Source of the DNA: Clostridiales bacterium
GTDB taxonomy: Bacteria > Bacillota > Clostridia > Lachnospirales > WQUN01
Assembly (NCBI GenBank): GCA_031289625.1
Contig: JAITPB010000011.1
Span: 1 to 27,301, forward strand
Reading direction: 5' to 3'
Length of the DNA stretch: 27,301 bases
Part shown: one piece after another, positions 8,865 through 16,923 of the stretch
Numbering within the stretch: the stretch's first letter is position 1
Layout of the letters: the number at the start of each line of letters is the position of its first letter
Translations under genes and position numbers: made by a program
Notes under the pieces: generated by a model
What the model was told of the DNA's origin: nothing
What the model saw: only the letters and a program-made list of their open reading frames with translations
Database searches by the model: none

Positions 8865-11514
8865 AGATCCATTCTCCAAATTTTTTCATGTAGATCGCCT
8901 TAGCCGCTTGCATGGTCAGAACATACGCCAGTAGTATGCCCAGCACCCACGGCAGATACACCAACGGCATATGCGCCATTTCCAAAGAATCGCCGATGAA
9001 TGTGTACGGCAGGACAATGCCTACGATGGAGACGACCACCGTCGAAAGAAGCAGAGGCAGAGACGCCCGGCTTTCCACAAACGGGATCTTGGTCGTCCGA
9101 ATCAAATGCACGATGAGCGTCTGTGTCAGCAGGCCGACGATAAACCAGCCCGTCTGAAAAAAGTGGGCGGTTTCATCGCTGTTGTACTGAAACACAAAAA
9201 ACAAAATGATAAACGTGGCGATATCAAAGAGCGAAGAAATCGGCCCGATGAAATACATAAATTTAGCAATGCCCTTTGCGTTCCATTTCTGCGGCTGGCG
9301 CAAATATTCGTTGTCCATCCGATCCAGCGGGATGGCGATCTGCGAAAAATCATACAGCAGGTTCTGCGCCAGAATCTGTATGGGCAGCATTGGCAGAAAC
9401 GGCAAAAAAATACTGGCCGCCAGCACGCTGAACATATTGCCGAAATTGCCGCTGGCCGCCATCTTGATATATTTGACAATGTTTCCAAAAGTCCGGCGGC
9501 CTTCCAGCACCCCTTCCTCTAGAACCATCAAACTTTTTTCCAGTAAAATAATGTCCGCGCTTTCTTTCGCGATGTCTACGCCAGAGTCCACGGATATGCC
9601 GACGTCGGACTGATGCAGGGCCGGCGCGTCGTTGATGCCGTCGCCCATATACCCCACGGTGTGCCCGTCTTCCTGCAGCAGACGCACCACCCGGGATTTC
9701 TGCGAAGGCGAGAGCTTCGCAAAGAGATTGACTTTCGCGATGCGTTTTTTGAGCTCCTCATCCGTCTGCTTGTCTATGTCTTCGCCGGACATGACGTCCG
9801 TGACGTCCAGCCCGACTTGTTTGCAGACGGACACAGCCACTTTCCCGTTGTCTCCCGTTAGGACGATAACCCTGACGCCGTGGCTGTCCAGCGCTTGAAT
9901 CGCTTCTTTCGTAGATTCCTTGGGCGGATCCAGAAACGCCACAAAGCCGTTGAGCACCATGTCTTTTTCGTCATTCACGCTGAACACGCCGACGTCGCTG
10001 ACATGATTCTTCTGCGCCACGGCGATGGCCCTCAAGCCTTGCTCGTTTAAGCCGTCCGAAATCTTTAGGATTTCATGGCGCAGTTCCGGCGTAATGGGAA
10101 CCGCATTTCCGTTTTGCAGCGCAAAGCCGCAGATATTCAGCATTTCCTCAATGGCGCCTTTGGTCAGAAGCTTGCGCTTGCCTTTTGAATCTTCTATGAC
10201 GACGGACATGCGCCGCCGGTTAAAATCAAAAGGGATTTCGTCCAGCTTGGTGTATTCATTGTCCCATTCTTTGTAGCCTTCTTTTTTGGCTCTGGCAATA
10301 ATGGCTAAATCCATCAAATTTTTCATGCCAGTTTGGAAATAACTGTTGAGATAAGCGTTGCGCAAAACGCGCATATCGTCGTGGCCGTGAATGTCCAAAT
10401 ATTTTTCCAGAATGATTTTGTCCTGCGTAAGGGTTCCTGTTTTATCGGTGCACAGCACATCCATAGCGCCAAAGCTCTGAATAGAACTCAGGTTCTTGAC
10501 AATGGTCTTGCGATTGGCCATGTACAGGGCGCCTTTCGCCAGCGTACTGGTCATAATCATGGGAAGAAGTTCCGGCGTGATGCCGACCGCCACGGACAGA
10601 GCGAACAGCAGGCCGTTCACCCAATCGTTTTTGGTCACGCCGTTGATGACGAAGATAACCGGCGCCATCACGAGCATGAGCCGCAGAAGCAAATTGCTGA
10701 CGTCGCCCACGCCTTTTTCAAAGCTGGAGGTCGCGCGCCGCCCGGTCAAATCCTGCGCGATTAAACCCAAATACGTCTGATTGCCTGTGCCAATGACAAT
10801 GGCCCGCGCCGAACCGCTGATGACGTTGGTACCCATGAAGCCGATGTTGGGCGCTTCAATCACAGATTTGGGCGGTTCTTTGATCTCGGCGAATTTCTCA
10901 ATCGGCTCCGACTCGCCCGTTAGAGCCGCCTGGCCAATGAAGAGGTCTTTCGCCGACAGTATGCGTAAATCCGCCGGAAGCATGTCTCCCGCCGAAAGCG
11001 TGACAATATCGCCGGGGACGATCTCGGGCATGGGGATTTCATTGACAGCGCCTTCGCGCAGCACCGCCGCGTTGGAAGACACCATGGCTTTTAATTTTTT
11101 GGCGGCGCTATCTGATTTGGTTTCCTGTACAAACTGCACGACGCCCGATATACCGACCAGCGAGAGGATAATGACCACGGTGGCCCAGGATTTGTCGCCG
11201 CCTGTGGAAAAAAAAATATCGGCGAGATAAGAGACAGCCGCGACCAGCAGCAGCACGATACTGAACGGACTGGTAAAGGAAAGCAGAAACCTGACGATTA
11301 TCGACTGCCGCTTGCCGTAGCTGATGACATTCTCACCTTTTTCATCCAGGAGTTCTTCCGCTTTTTCCTTGGAGAAGCCGGTTTGGTTGGTATCATACGT
11401 CATGTAAAGCTGCGCTTCGTTTAAAATGCTGGAGAGCAGAATGTCCTTTTCGAGCTGACGCTTTTGCAGCATCCTGATCTGTTCCGTTTTACTCGTATTT
11501 TTTTTGCTCCGCAT
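8863..11514 (-). CDS. mgtA: Magnesium-translocating P-type ATPase (MgtA/MgtB type)
   Basis: This is an inner-membrane P3B-type ATPase that imports Mg2+. The 883-residue protein has the cation ATPase N-terminal domain, membrane segments near residues 74-130, the actuator TGES near 200, TPELLP in the ion-binding helix near 313, the phosphorylation site CTDKTGTLTQD with Asp357, the hinge GDGINDAPAL, and a C-terminal membrane block of several helices. The ATG at 11514 is preferred: AGGAGG is 9 bases upstream, while two codons earlier there is only a TTG. Single gene with its own promoter and terminator. No M-box riboswitch fits in the roughly 40-base leader, so Mg2+ control, if present, works otherwise. 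Confidence 0.95.
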   Translation of the reverse strand: MRSKKNTSKTEQIRMLQKRQLEKDILLSSILNEAQLYMTYDTNQTGFSKEKAEELLDEKGENVISYGKRQSIIVRFLLSFTSPFSIVLLLVAAVSYLADIFFSTGGDKSWATVVIILSLVGISGVVQFVQETKSDSAAKKLKAMVSSNAAVLREGAVNEIPMPEIVPGDIVTLSAGDMLPADLRILSAKDLFIGQAALTGESEPIEKFAEIKEPPKSVIEAPNIGFMGTNVISGSARAIVIGTGNQTYLGLIAQDLTGRRATSSFEKGVGDVSNLLLRLMLVMAPVIFVINGVTKNDWVNGLLFALSVAVGITPELLPMIMTSTLAKGALYMANRKTIVKNLSSIQSFGAMDVLCTDKTGTLTQDKIILEKYLDIHGHDDMRVLRNAYLNSYFQTGMKNLMDLAIIARAKKEGYKEWDNEYTKLDEIPFDFNRRRMSVVIEDSKGKRKLLTKGAIEEMLNICGFALQNGNAVPITPELRHEILKISDGLNEQGLRAIAVAQKNHVSDVGVFSVNDEKDMVLNGFVAFLDPPKESTKEAIQALDSHGVRVIVLTGDNGKVAVSVCKQVGLDVTDVMSGEDIDKQTDEELKKRIAKVNLFAKLSPSQKSRVVRLLQEDGHTVGYMGDGINDAPALHQSDVGISVDSGVDIAKESADIILLEKSLMVLEEGVLEGRRTFGNIVKYIKMAASGNFGNMFSVLAASIFLPFLPMLPIQILAQNLLYDFSQIAIPLDRMDNEYLRQPQKWNAKGIAKFMYFIGPISSLFDIATFIILFFVFQYNSDETAHFFQTGWFIVGLLTQTLIVHLIRTTKIPFVESRASLPLLLSTVVVSIVGIVLPYTFIGDSLEMAHMPLVYLPWVLGILLAYVLTMQAAKAIYMKKFGEWI

Positions 11515-11568
11515 AGGCAACTCCCTCCTGATTGAAGATTTTTGATCCTATTATTTCAACGCCACACG

Positions 11569-11597
11569 AGTATAACGCTTGCCTTCTAAAACCGCAA
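11569..11597 (-). promoter_or_regulatory. Probable mgtA promoter
   Basis: On the minus strand TTGCGG (11592-11597) is followed after 17 bases by TATACT (11569-11574). The -10 matches five of six; the -35 is weaker. The phased A/T repeats at 11599-11655 sit immediately upstream and could act as an UP element or curved DNA. The predicted leader is only about 45 bases. Confidence 0.6.
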
Positions 11598-11598
11598 C

Positions 11599-11655
11599 GA
11601 TTTTATTTTGATTTTATTTTGATTTTATTTTTGATTTAATTTTTGATTTAATTTT
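11599..11655. repeat. Five tandem 11-12 bp AT-rich repeats between mgtA and the YugP-like gene
   Basis: The plus strand reads GATTTTATTTT twice, then GATTTTATTTTT, GATTTAATTTTT and GATTTAATTTT, starting at 11599, 11610, 11621, 11633 and 11645. The spacing of 11-12 bases is close to one helical turn. The T-runs are thus nearly in phase, which favours a bent DNA element upstream of the mgtA promoter. Confidence 0.9.
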
Positions 11656-11778
11656 AAAAATGCAGCCGCATAAAATCCGCCAGGCAGGAAAAATTATTAA
11701 GAAGACTGAAAAGATTTTTTTTGCGTATATAAAAAGATATAAATGAAATCGGATTCGTTAGACGAGGGGGATTACGCG

Positions 11779-12480
11779 ATGTTTTTTTGGGATGGCACCA
11801 TCATTCTGTTAATACCCGCCATGATTTTGGCGATCTACGCGCAGCACAAAGTGAGCAGCGCCTACCGGAAATACAGTTCTGTTTTCAATCGGAAAGGGCA
11901 TACGGGCGCCGACGTGGCCAGGCAGCTTTTGCTGGCGTCAGGGATTCACGACGTCCAAGTGGAGCAGACGCCAGGGCAACTGAGTGATCATTACGATCCG
12001 AAAAACAAAGTTCTGCGGCTCTCGGAAGGCGTCTATACCAGCGCGTCTATCGCCGCGGTGGGGATCGCCGCGCACGAGACGGGGCACGCGGTTCAGCACA
12101 ATATTGGTTACGCGCCTCTCAGCATTCGCGACAGCATTGTGCCGGCGGCTAACCTGGGTTCTAAAATGGCGACGCCGCTGATTTTTCTCGGCTTGCTGCT
12201 GTCGGCAGGCAGCGGCAGTTTAGGTTTTGCTATGATTCAAATCGGCATTGTCCTGTTCGCGCTTGTGGTCGCGTTTCAATTGGTGACGCTTCCGGTGGAG
12301 TTCAACGCGTCTGGCCGGGCCATTGAATTGCTGCGAGAGTACCATTTTCTGACAGAGGACGAAATCGGCTCCGCGAAAAAAGTCTTAAGCGCGGCGGCGA
12401 TGACCTATGTGGCCGCGGCCTTGTCGGGTCTGCTCAACCTGCTGCGCCTTGTTTTAATTTCTAACAGCCGCCGCAGATAA
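11779..12480 (+). CDS. yugP: YugP-like membrane-bound zinc metallopeptidase
   Basis: This is a member of the YugP/Zn_peptidase_2 family (neutral zinc metallopeptidases of the membrane, physiological substrate unknown). The 233-residue protein opens with a membrane helix, then GADVARQLL, SDHYDPKNKVLRLSEGVY and the zinc motif HETGHAVQH (HExxH), followed by two or three more hydrophobic helices. I chose the ATG at 11779 because GAGGGGG is about 9 bases upstream; an in-frame ATG at 11743 would add 12 polar residues before the membrane helix. It is divergent from mgtA and followed at once by a terminator. Confidence 0.88.
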   Translation: MFFWDGTIILLIPAMILAIYAQHKVSSAYRKYSSVFNRKGHTGADVARQLLLASGIHDVQVEQTPGQLSDHYDPKNKVLRLSEGVYTSASIAAVGIAAHETGHAVQHNIGYAPLSIRDSIVPAANLGSKMATPLIFLGLLLSAGSGSLGFAMIQIGIVLFALVVAFQLVTLPVEFNASGRAIELLREYHFLTEDEIGSAKKVLSAAAMTYVAAALSGLLNLLRLVLISNSRRR

Positions 12481-12503
12481 AGAAAGCTCGGATAATTTAA
12501 ATA

Positions 12504-12554
12504 TGGAAAGCGCTCTCTTGTTTGAGGCGCTTTTTTTGTGCGTTCAATTTTATT
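12504..12554 (+). repeat. 51-bp direct repeat, copy 1 (contains the YugP-gene terminator)
   Basis: This 51-base stretch recurs at 13898-13948 with a single difference (G at 12538, A at 13932). The two copies lie 1394 bases apart and bracket the radical SAM gene. Each copy contains a complete hairpin plus T-run and about 15 bases of flanking sequence. Confidence 0.97.
12507..12537 (+). terminator. Intrinsic terminator of the YugP-like gene
   Basis: The stem pairs AAAGCGC (12507-12513) with GCGCTTT (12527-12533), and CTC (12515-12517) with GAG (12524-12526) across one bulged T. A 6-base loop closes it and a run of seven T ends at 12537. It lies 27 bases after the stop codon. Confidence 0.88.
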
Positions 12555-12626
12555 AATTAAGGAAGAGTATTGTTGATAAATCGTATTATATGTCGAAATT
12601 TAGAGAATTTTTCTAAATAATAATAG

Positions 12627-12655
12627 TTTACAATAATTATATAATTGTGTAAAAT
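12627..12655 (+). promoter_or_regulatory. Promoter of the radical SAM gene
   Basis: TTTACA (12627-12632) and TAAAAT (12650-12655) are separated by 17 bases, each one mismatch from the sigma-A consensus. The region 12555-12712 is strikingly AT-rich compared with the flanking genes. It holds no other visible coding capacity, and in particular no small peptide gene with a ribosome site. Confidence 0.65.
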
Positions 12656-12712
12656 AATAGACATAATATTTAGTAATATGAGGAAATTTATTTAATAGGG
12701 GAGAATTTAATA

Positions 12713-13846
12713 ATGGCAAAAAGAATAATGGCAAAAAGAAATCTAAAAAGAAATCTGCTCGATTCCTTAGGGGATATGAAGCGTGCTGAAAATTATTCGA
12801 AAACGCTGATTGAAATAGGGTACGACCGATATTGCGGCCATCATAAAATTATTCGCTATACTGCGGATGGGTTTCCGGTTTATACTGCTTCGCAGCCGCC
12901 ATTATACAGTCCGGCTTACGCTAACTCACAGGTCAACTTAATGTTCCGCTCTATTCAAAACAGGCTGCTGCCAAGCCTCTCCAGCATCGCTTTAACCGAT
13001 GTCTGCAATGCTCGGTGTGAACATTGCAGTTTCTTTAACAGTATAAACGACCCCAGCAAGAACCCGTTATCGTTGGACGAATTAAAGGATTTTATCCGCC
13101 AGTCGCAAGACTTGGGTGTGTCTACTATTAATATTTTAGGCGGCGAGCCATTAATGCACCCGGAATGGCGTGAGGTCGTCGCCACTATTGATAAACGCAG
13201 AAGTTATGTCTTTATGTTTACCAACGGCTGGTTTTTAGCCGAGTCGGCCGCGGATTTAGCCGCCGCAGGCGCGGGCGGGGTCTATGTGAGTATCGACGCC
13301 AGCGATGCGGAAACGCACGATCACAAACGCGGTACCGAAGGCTTATTCGACAAAGCGCTTGAAGGTATTGCCGCCGCAAAAAAAGTGGATCTGACGGTCG
13401 GTATTTCTTGCTGTATAGATCAAGAAGGCTTTGAAGGCGGCGAGCTGGATCGCATTATTGAACTAGGGCGCCGTCAAGGCGTGCATGAGGTGCTGATTTT
13501 TGACGCTATGCCTGTGGGCAGGTTTTGTAACCGGGATGATCTATGGGGTTCGCAAACCTGGATAGATCAAATGATCGAACATGTGCGCACCTACAATGAA
13601 GATGAGAATTATCCGGGCGTACTGGTTTATGCGTACATGTCAAGTTATATGAGTATGGGCTGTCCTGGGGGCACAAGTTATCTTTATGTGAGCCCTTATG
13701 GTGAAATATGCCCTTGTGATTTTCACCATCATAAATTTGGAAACATAAGGGAAGAAAAACTAAATGTCATTTGGGACAGAATGAACCAAGAGCTGGCGCC
13801 GCATGGAAGTAATTGGAACGGATGCTGGGCCAAGCATAAAGAGTAA
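12713..13846 (+). CDS. Radical SAM protein with SPASM-like C-terminal cysteines, function unknown
   Basis: The radical SAM core is recognised by CNARCEHC (Cys98, Cys102, Cys105) and GGEP (143-146), which bind the [4Fe-4S] cluster and S-adenosylmethionine. The C-terminal part has Cys317, Cys333, Cys335 and Cys371 in a layout like the auxiliary-cluster SPASM/twitch domains of peptide-modifying and cofactor-building enzymes. An N-terminal extension of about 90 residues is basic at first and not recognised. The start at 12713 has GGGGAG 9 bases upstream; MAKRIMAKRN reflects a near-exact 15-base duplication of the start region. The gene stands alone between direct repeats. Reaction and substrate cannot be assigned. 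Confidence 0.85.
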   Translation: MAKRIMAKRNLKRNLLDSLGDMKRAENYSKTLIEIGYDRYCGHHKIIRYTADGFPVYTASQPPLYSPAYANSQVNLMFRSIQNRLLPSLSSIALTDVCNARCEHCSFFNSINDPSKNPLSLDELKDFIRQSQDLGVSTINILGGEPLMHPEWREVVATIDKRRSYVFMFTNGWFLAESAADLAAAGAGGVYVSIDASDAETHDHKRGTEGLFDKALEGIAAAKKVDLTVGISCCIDQEGFEGGELDRIIELGRRQGVHEVLIFDAMPVGRFCNRDDLWGSQTWIDQMIEHVRTYNEDENYPGVLVYAYMSSYMSMGCPGGTSYLYVSPYGEICPCDFHHHKFGNIREEKLNVIWDRMNQELAPHGSNWNGCWAKHKE

Positions 13847-13897
13847 GATAAATACATATAGGCATATATCGACTCTGGTATTATGCCTTTTTAGATG

Positions 13898-13948
13898 TGG
13901 AAAGCGCTCTCTTGTTTGAGGCGCTTTTTTTATGCGTTCAATTTTATT
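13898..13948 (+). repeat. 51-bp direct repeat, copy 2 (contains the radical SAM gene terminator)
   Basis: This is the second copy of the 12504-12554 repeat, 50 of 51 bases identical. It lies 51 bases after the radical SAM stop codon and about 80 bases before the sigma factor gene. Recombination between the copies would excise the radical SAM gene and leave one terminator behind. Confidence 0.97.
13901..13931 (+). terminator. Intrinsic terminator of the radical SAM gene
   Basis: It has the same hairpin as copy 1: AAAGCGC (13901-13907) with GCGCTTT (13921-13927), CTC with GAG across a bulged T, loop 13912-13917, and T-run to 13931. Confidence 0.88.
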
Positions 13949-13956
13949 TTCATCGA

Positions 13957-13980
13957 CCCAAGTGTTTTCCCAAGCCCAAG
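13957..13980 (+). repeat. Three CCCAAG repeats upstream of the sigma factor gene
   Basis: CCCAAG occurs at 13957, 13969 and 13975, with spacing of 12 and 6 bases, within 75 bases of the sigma factor start. It may be a binding site or part of a self-regulated promoter. No clear sigma-A promoter is visible here. Confidence 0.4.
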
Positions 13981-14029
13981 CGTTATGTATGTATGAAGAT
14001 TGAACACAATCCGAAAGGGGGCGTGAGGA

Positions 14030-14581
14030 TTGACCGACGAAGAAATCGCTAAGAGGATACGCAAAAAAGACATGGCCGCGTTTGATACCATGATGGAGCA
14101 GTACAATAAGCTGCTGTGGCTTGTCATGGGGAACATATTGGAAAAAGTGGGCACACCAGAGGACATTGAGGACTGCATCAGCGACGTATATCTGAAATTA
14201 CTGGAGAATCCCAAAATGTACAACGAGAAAAAAGGCAGCCTGAAATCTTTTTTAGTGCGTGTAGGGAAAAATATGGCGATTGACCGGTATCGGAAGCTGT
14301 CGCGAGGCCGTATCATTGAACTGCCTGAGCAGGTTGCTTCAGCCGGCGAGGACATACTGCAATCCCTCATTCAAAAGGAAAACGCCGAAAAAGTCCTCGA
14401 AGCGGTCAGCGCCCTCAAAGAGCCTGATCGGGAAATCATGATCAGAAGGTATTTTTTCAATGAAAAAATCAAGGTCATCTCTGAGAAAATGTTCTTGAAC
14501 ACGAAGGAAATTGAAAACAGGCTGTATCAAGGCAAAATGAAGCTAAAAAAGTTGATTCGGCAAGAGGAGGCTTTTAGATGA
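14030..14581 (+). CDS. ECF-like sigma-70 family RNA polymerase sigma factor
   Basis: This 183-residue sigma factor has region 2 at residues about 10-85 (AAFDTMMEQYNKLLWLVMGN, then ISDVYLKLLENP and FLVRVGKNMAIDRYRK). Region 4 is at about 120-175, ending in a helix-turn-helix (KVISEKMFLNTKEIENRLYQGKMKLKK). Regions 1 and 3 are missing, as in extracytoplasmic function sigma factors. The start is TTG at 14030, supported by AGGGGG 8 bases upstream; no ATG fits. The last bases overlap the next gene as ATGA, so both products are made together. The partner is a membrane protein that likely holds it inactive. Confidence 0.88.
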   Translation: MTDEEIAKRIRKKDMAAFDTMMEQYNKLLWLVMGNILEKVGTPEDIEDCISDVYLKLLENPKMYNEKKGSLKSFLVRVGKNMAIDRYRKLSRGRIIELPEQVASAGEDILQSLIQKENAEKVLEAVSALKEPDREIMIRRYFFNEKIKVISEKMFLNTKEIENRLYQGKMKLKKLIRQEEAFR

Positions 14582-16005
14582 AAAACGATGATTTTATCAA
14601 TGCGTTCAACGAAGAGAACGTCGATAGTTTCATGCGCTATACCGTTCCATTTTCGGAGGAACACGCGCGAAACATTAAGAATCGGTTTGTGGAAAAGGCA
14701 AAAAGAAAGCAGAAAAGATTGACAGCCGGAAAATTCGCCCTAGCTTGCGCGGCGGCGTGCGTCACGCTGTTTTCCACGCTTGTGTACGGTGGGGTTCTCG
14801 ACCTGAGCCGGATATACAAAATCGTTTTTGGCGAGAACGCGCCATACGTCGAACCCTATATGAAACCGCTGGCAGCAGCCGGGATCACGGAAAGCACATA
14901 TGACGGCATTGTGCTCAAACTCGTTTCCGCTGTCAACGATGAGGACGTCCTGCGTGTTTTTGCCACGCTTAGCGACACAACAGGCGACAGGCTCAGCGGA
15001 GCGATAGCATTGGACGATTGGACGATAGACCAAGGGCATATGGGCGGCATGGGCGTCGTGGATTATAACAAGGGAACAAAAACAGCCACTTTGCTGTTCA
15101 CATCAAACGGCGAGAACCACACGGGCAGGGTTGCGCTTAACATAAGCCGTTTGATCGTTGGCAGCCAATTCCGTACAGGCCTGGCGGAAAACAACATCAA
15201 CGCGTATGCGCTTTTGACAGAGTATGCGCCTCAGACCATGCCGCAGGAAGATGTTTTTGTAAACGGCAGCGCCTTTCAAAGCAAAGAGGGTGAGGTATTG
15301 GCCCAAAAATCTGCGCTGCTGCGGTTTGGCGAGCGTGACATCACATTTGACAATATCAACTGGGCTTCCATTTCCAATATCGGTTTTGTCGATGGCTGTC
15401 TGCATATTCAGACAAAGACATTGTCCAATGAGGAAAACGACTTAGCCGGCATCACTTTTGTGAACGCGGACAACGAAGTGATTGACGAGGGCAATTTGCA
15501 TCTCAATTTTACAAATATTGAAAATAGGGTTTACCAGCAGGACGCCGCTCCATACAACCAGTATAAAGAAATAATTTACGAAGGGATCACCAACTTAGAG
15601 CAGTTGAAAGACTTATCGGTCACGATTGACGCTTGGGAACGGGGCAAGGTAATAGAGGGCGGATGGCAATTGTCCTTTGACGTCCCCCAAACCGTCGCCG
15701 CCGAATTTCCTGTAGATTGGGAAATCACTGTCAACAGCCATCCGGTCCAGATAGACCGGCTTTCACTGTCCCCATTCGGGATAACGGTGCATTTTCCAGA
15801 CGATGTTGAGTCGGAGAGATTCAGCAACGATCATACAGATTTGGCGTACGCGGAGTATGTGGATGGAACGAGGATCGAATTAAATCAGGTCTCCTTCAGC
15901 CGTTTTGAAGAGGTGTCTACACTGTATTTCAGAGGCAATATCGTTGAGATGGAAAAAGTGCGGCGCATTGGAATCGGGGGTAAAGTGATCGATGTCACGC
16001 CATAA
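14578..16005 (+). CDS. DUF4179-type single-pass membrane protein, probable regulator of the sigma factor
   Basis: This 475-residue protein has a basic cytoplasmic N-terminus (residues 1-50), one membrane helix (about 52-72, a run rich in Ala, Cys and Leu) and a long extracellular part. Just after the membrane comes IYKIVFGENAPYVEPYMKPL, then FATLSDTTGDRLSG, a pattern seen in DUF4179 proteins encoded beside sigma factors in Clostridia. The C-terminal half looks beta-rich. Translational coupling to the sigma factor points to an anti-sigma role by the cytoplasmic tail, with an extracellular sensing part. The signal sensed is unknown. The DUF assignment is from memory of the pattern. Confidence 0.7.
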   Translation: MKNDDFINAFNEENVDSFMRYTVPFSEEHARNIKNRFVEKAKRKQKRLTAGKFALACAAACVTLFSTLVYGGVLDLSRIYKIVFGENAPYVEPYMKPLAAAGITESTYDGIVLKLVSAVNDEDVLRVFATLSDTTGDRLSGAIALDDWTIDQGHMGGMGVVDYNKGTKTATLLFTSNGENHTGRVALNISRLIVGSQFRTGLAENNINAYALLTEYAPQTMPQEDVFVNGSAFQSKEGEVLAQKSALLRFGERDITFDNINWASISNIGFVDGCLHIQTKTLSNEENDLAGITFVNADNEVIDEGNLHLNFTNIENRVYQQDAAPYNQYKEIIYEGITNLEQLKDLSVTIDAWERGKVIEGGWQLSFDVPQTVAAEFPVDWEITVNSHPVQIDRLSLSPFGITVHFPDDVESERFSNDHTDLAYAEYVDGTRIELNQVSFSRFEEVSTLYFRGNIVEMEKVRRIGIGGKVIDVTP

Positions 16006-16287
16006 ATAGAGAGAGAGCATTTGACAAAAAGCGATACCGCCGGTGGTTTGGGCGCGTGAACTACGCTGCTTGCAAGGCTCTTTTTCTTTTGCACCCTTTT
16101 TGGAGCTTTGCATCCTTTTGAAATCAAGCGGCAAGGCGACTGTAAAATTGTATCAAACTCGGCAAAATTATATCTATATAGATACACTTCATGCGCCCTT
16201 CGTACTGCGGTTACAGAGATTTTAACGCGTCAAGATTCGTTGAGCCTTGTCAAGTAAGTTTCTCCAGTTCCTCAAAAACCCTTCCCT
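16006..16287. other. Intergenic region between convergent genes, no clear terminator
   Basis: This 282-base stretch separates the plus-strand membrane protein gene from the minus-strand corrinoid operon end. I see only a weak, far-apart GAGAGC/GCTCTT pairing followed by a T-rich run near 16080-16090, and a short palindrome ATCTATATAGAT near 16171-16182. No gene with a ribosome site is visible. Short open frames here lack coding character. Confidence 0.5.
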
Positions 16288-16923
16288 TTAAAATTTATCA
16301 AGTAACCTTATTGTTTCGGCAGCGTTTTCGGCATAGCCGTCCGCACCGATTGTTTGAGCGAATTCGCGTGTCACGGCCCGCCCGCCAATCAGTATCAAAA
16401 AACTCTCGCGTTTTCCATCCAACCTTAACTGCTCAATGACATTTTGGATATTCCCGCGCGTCGTAGTCATCAGCGTCGATATGGCAAGAACATCTGCTTT
16501 CCATTGCACTGCAGCGTCGATGAATCTTCGGGCAGATACGTCTTTGCCCAAATCCAAAACTTTATATCCGGCGGCCTCCATGAACAGCGCGACAATGTTT
16601 TTACCTATGTCGTGTGTGTCGCCAAAAATCGTCCCCATGACGATTTTCCCTCTTGAAACAGGCTCTTTCGCCAATCCTTTTCTGAGAATCGCCGTCGCTC
16701 GCTCCGCGACGGCGGCGCAGTCCAATAAATCCGGGATAAAATATTCACTTTTTTCAAAAAAATCACCTACCTTTTCCATGCCAACGCTGATTCCACGTTC
16801 TATCGCTTTTGCGCTGTCAAAGCCTTTTGCCAGTATGGTTTCGGAGAGCTGCACGGCGGCGGTTTCGTCCGCGTCGATAATCGCCCGCGCCAAGCTCTCA
16901 AAAAGCCGTTCCGCATCACTCAT
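16288..16923 (-). CDS. Corrinoid (B12-binding) protein 1 of a methyltransferase system
   Basis: This 211-residue protein is the methyl carrier of a cobamide-dependent methyltransferase system. The N-terminal helical cap (residues 1-88) includes GMEKVGDFFEKSEYFIPDLL. The C-terminal Rossmann B12 domain has GDTHDIGKNI, with His104 as the lower cobalt ligand (DxHxxG), and later DVLAISTLMTTT and the GG near residue 186. The ATG at 16923 overlaps the stop of the upstream half-UroD gene (ATGA). An ATG 60 bases earlier would add basic residues without homology. Last gene of the operon. It is related to, but clearly different from, corrinoid protein 2. Confidence 0.92.
   Translation of the reverse strand: MSDAERLFESLARAIIDADETAAVQLSETILAKGFDSAKAIERGISVGMEKVGDFFEKSEYFIPDLLDCAAVAERATAILRKGLAKEPVSRGKIVMGTIFGDTHDIGKNIVALFMEAAGYKVLDLGKDVSARRFIDAAVQWKADVLAISTLMTTTRGNIQNVIEQLRLDGKRESFLILIGGRAVTREFAQTIGADGYAENAAETIRLLDKF

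Noticed and set aside
11521..11568. M-box magnesium riboswitch before mgtA
   Set aside because: The predicted leader is about 45 bases, far too short for an M-box of some 150 bases, and no matching stems are visible.
12555..12712. Precursor peptide gene for the radical SAM enzyme
   Set aside because: The region is very AT-rich with no ATG preceded by a ribosome site and no frame of useful length with cysteine-rich or leader-like sequence.
13930..14370. Minus-strand frame of 146 codons opposite the sigma factor
   Set aside because: The plus-strand frame has the sigma region 2 and 4 motifs; the reverse reading shows no domain and is serine-rich shadow sequence.
15880..16187. Two overlapping minus-strand frames between the membrane protein and the corrinoid gene
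   Set aside because: They have no ribosome site, no motif and low-complexity composition, and they partly overlap the membrane protein gene.
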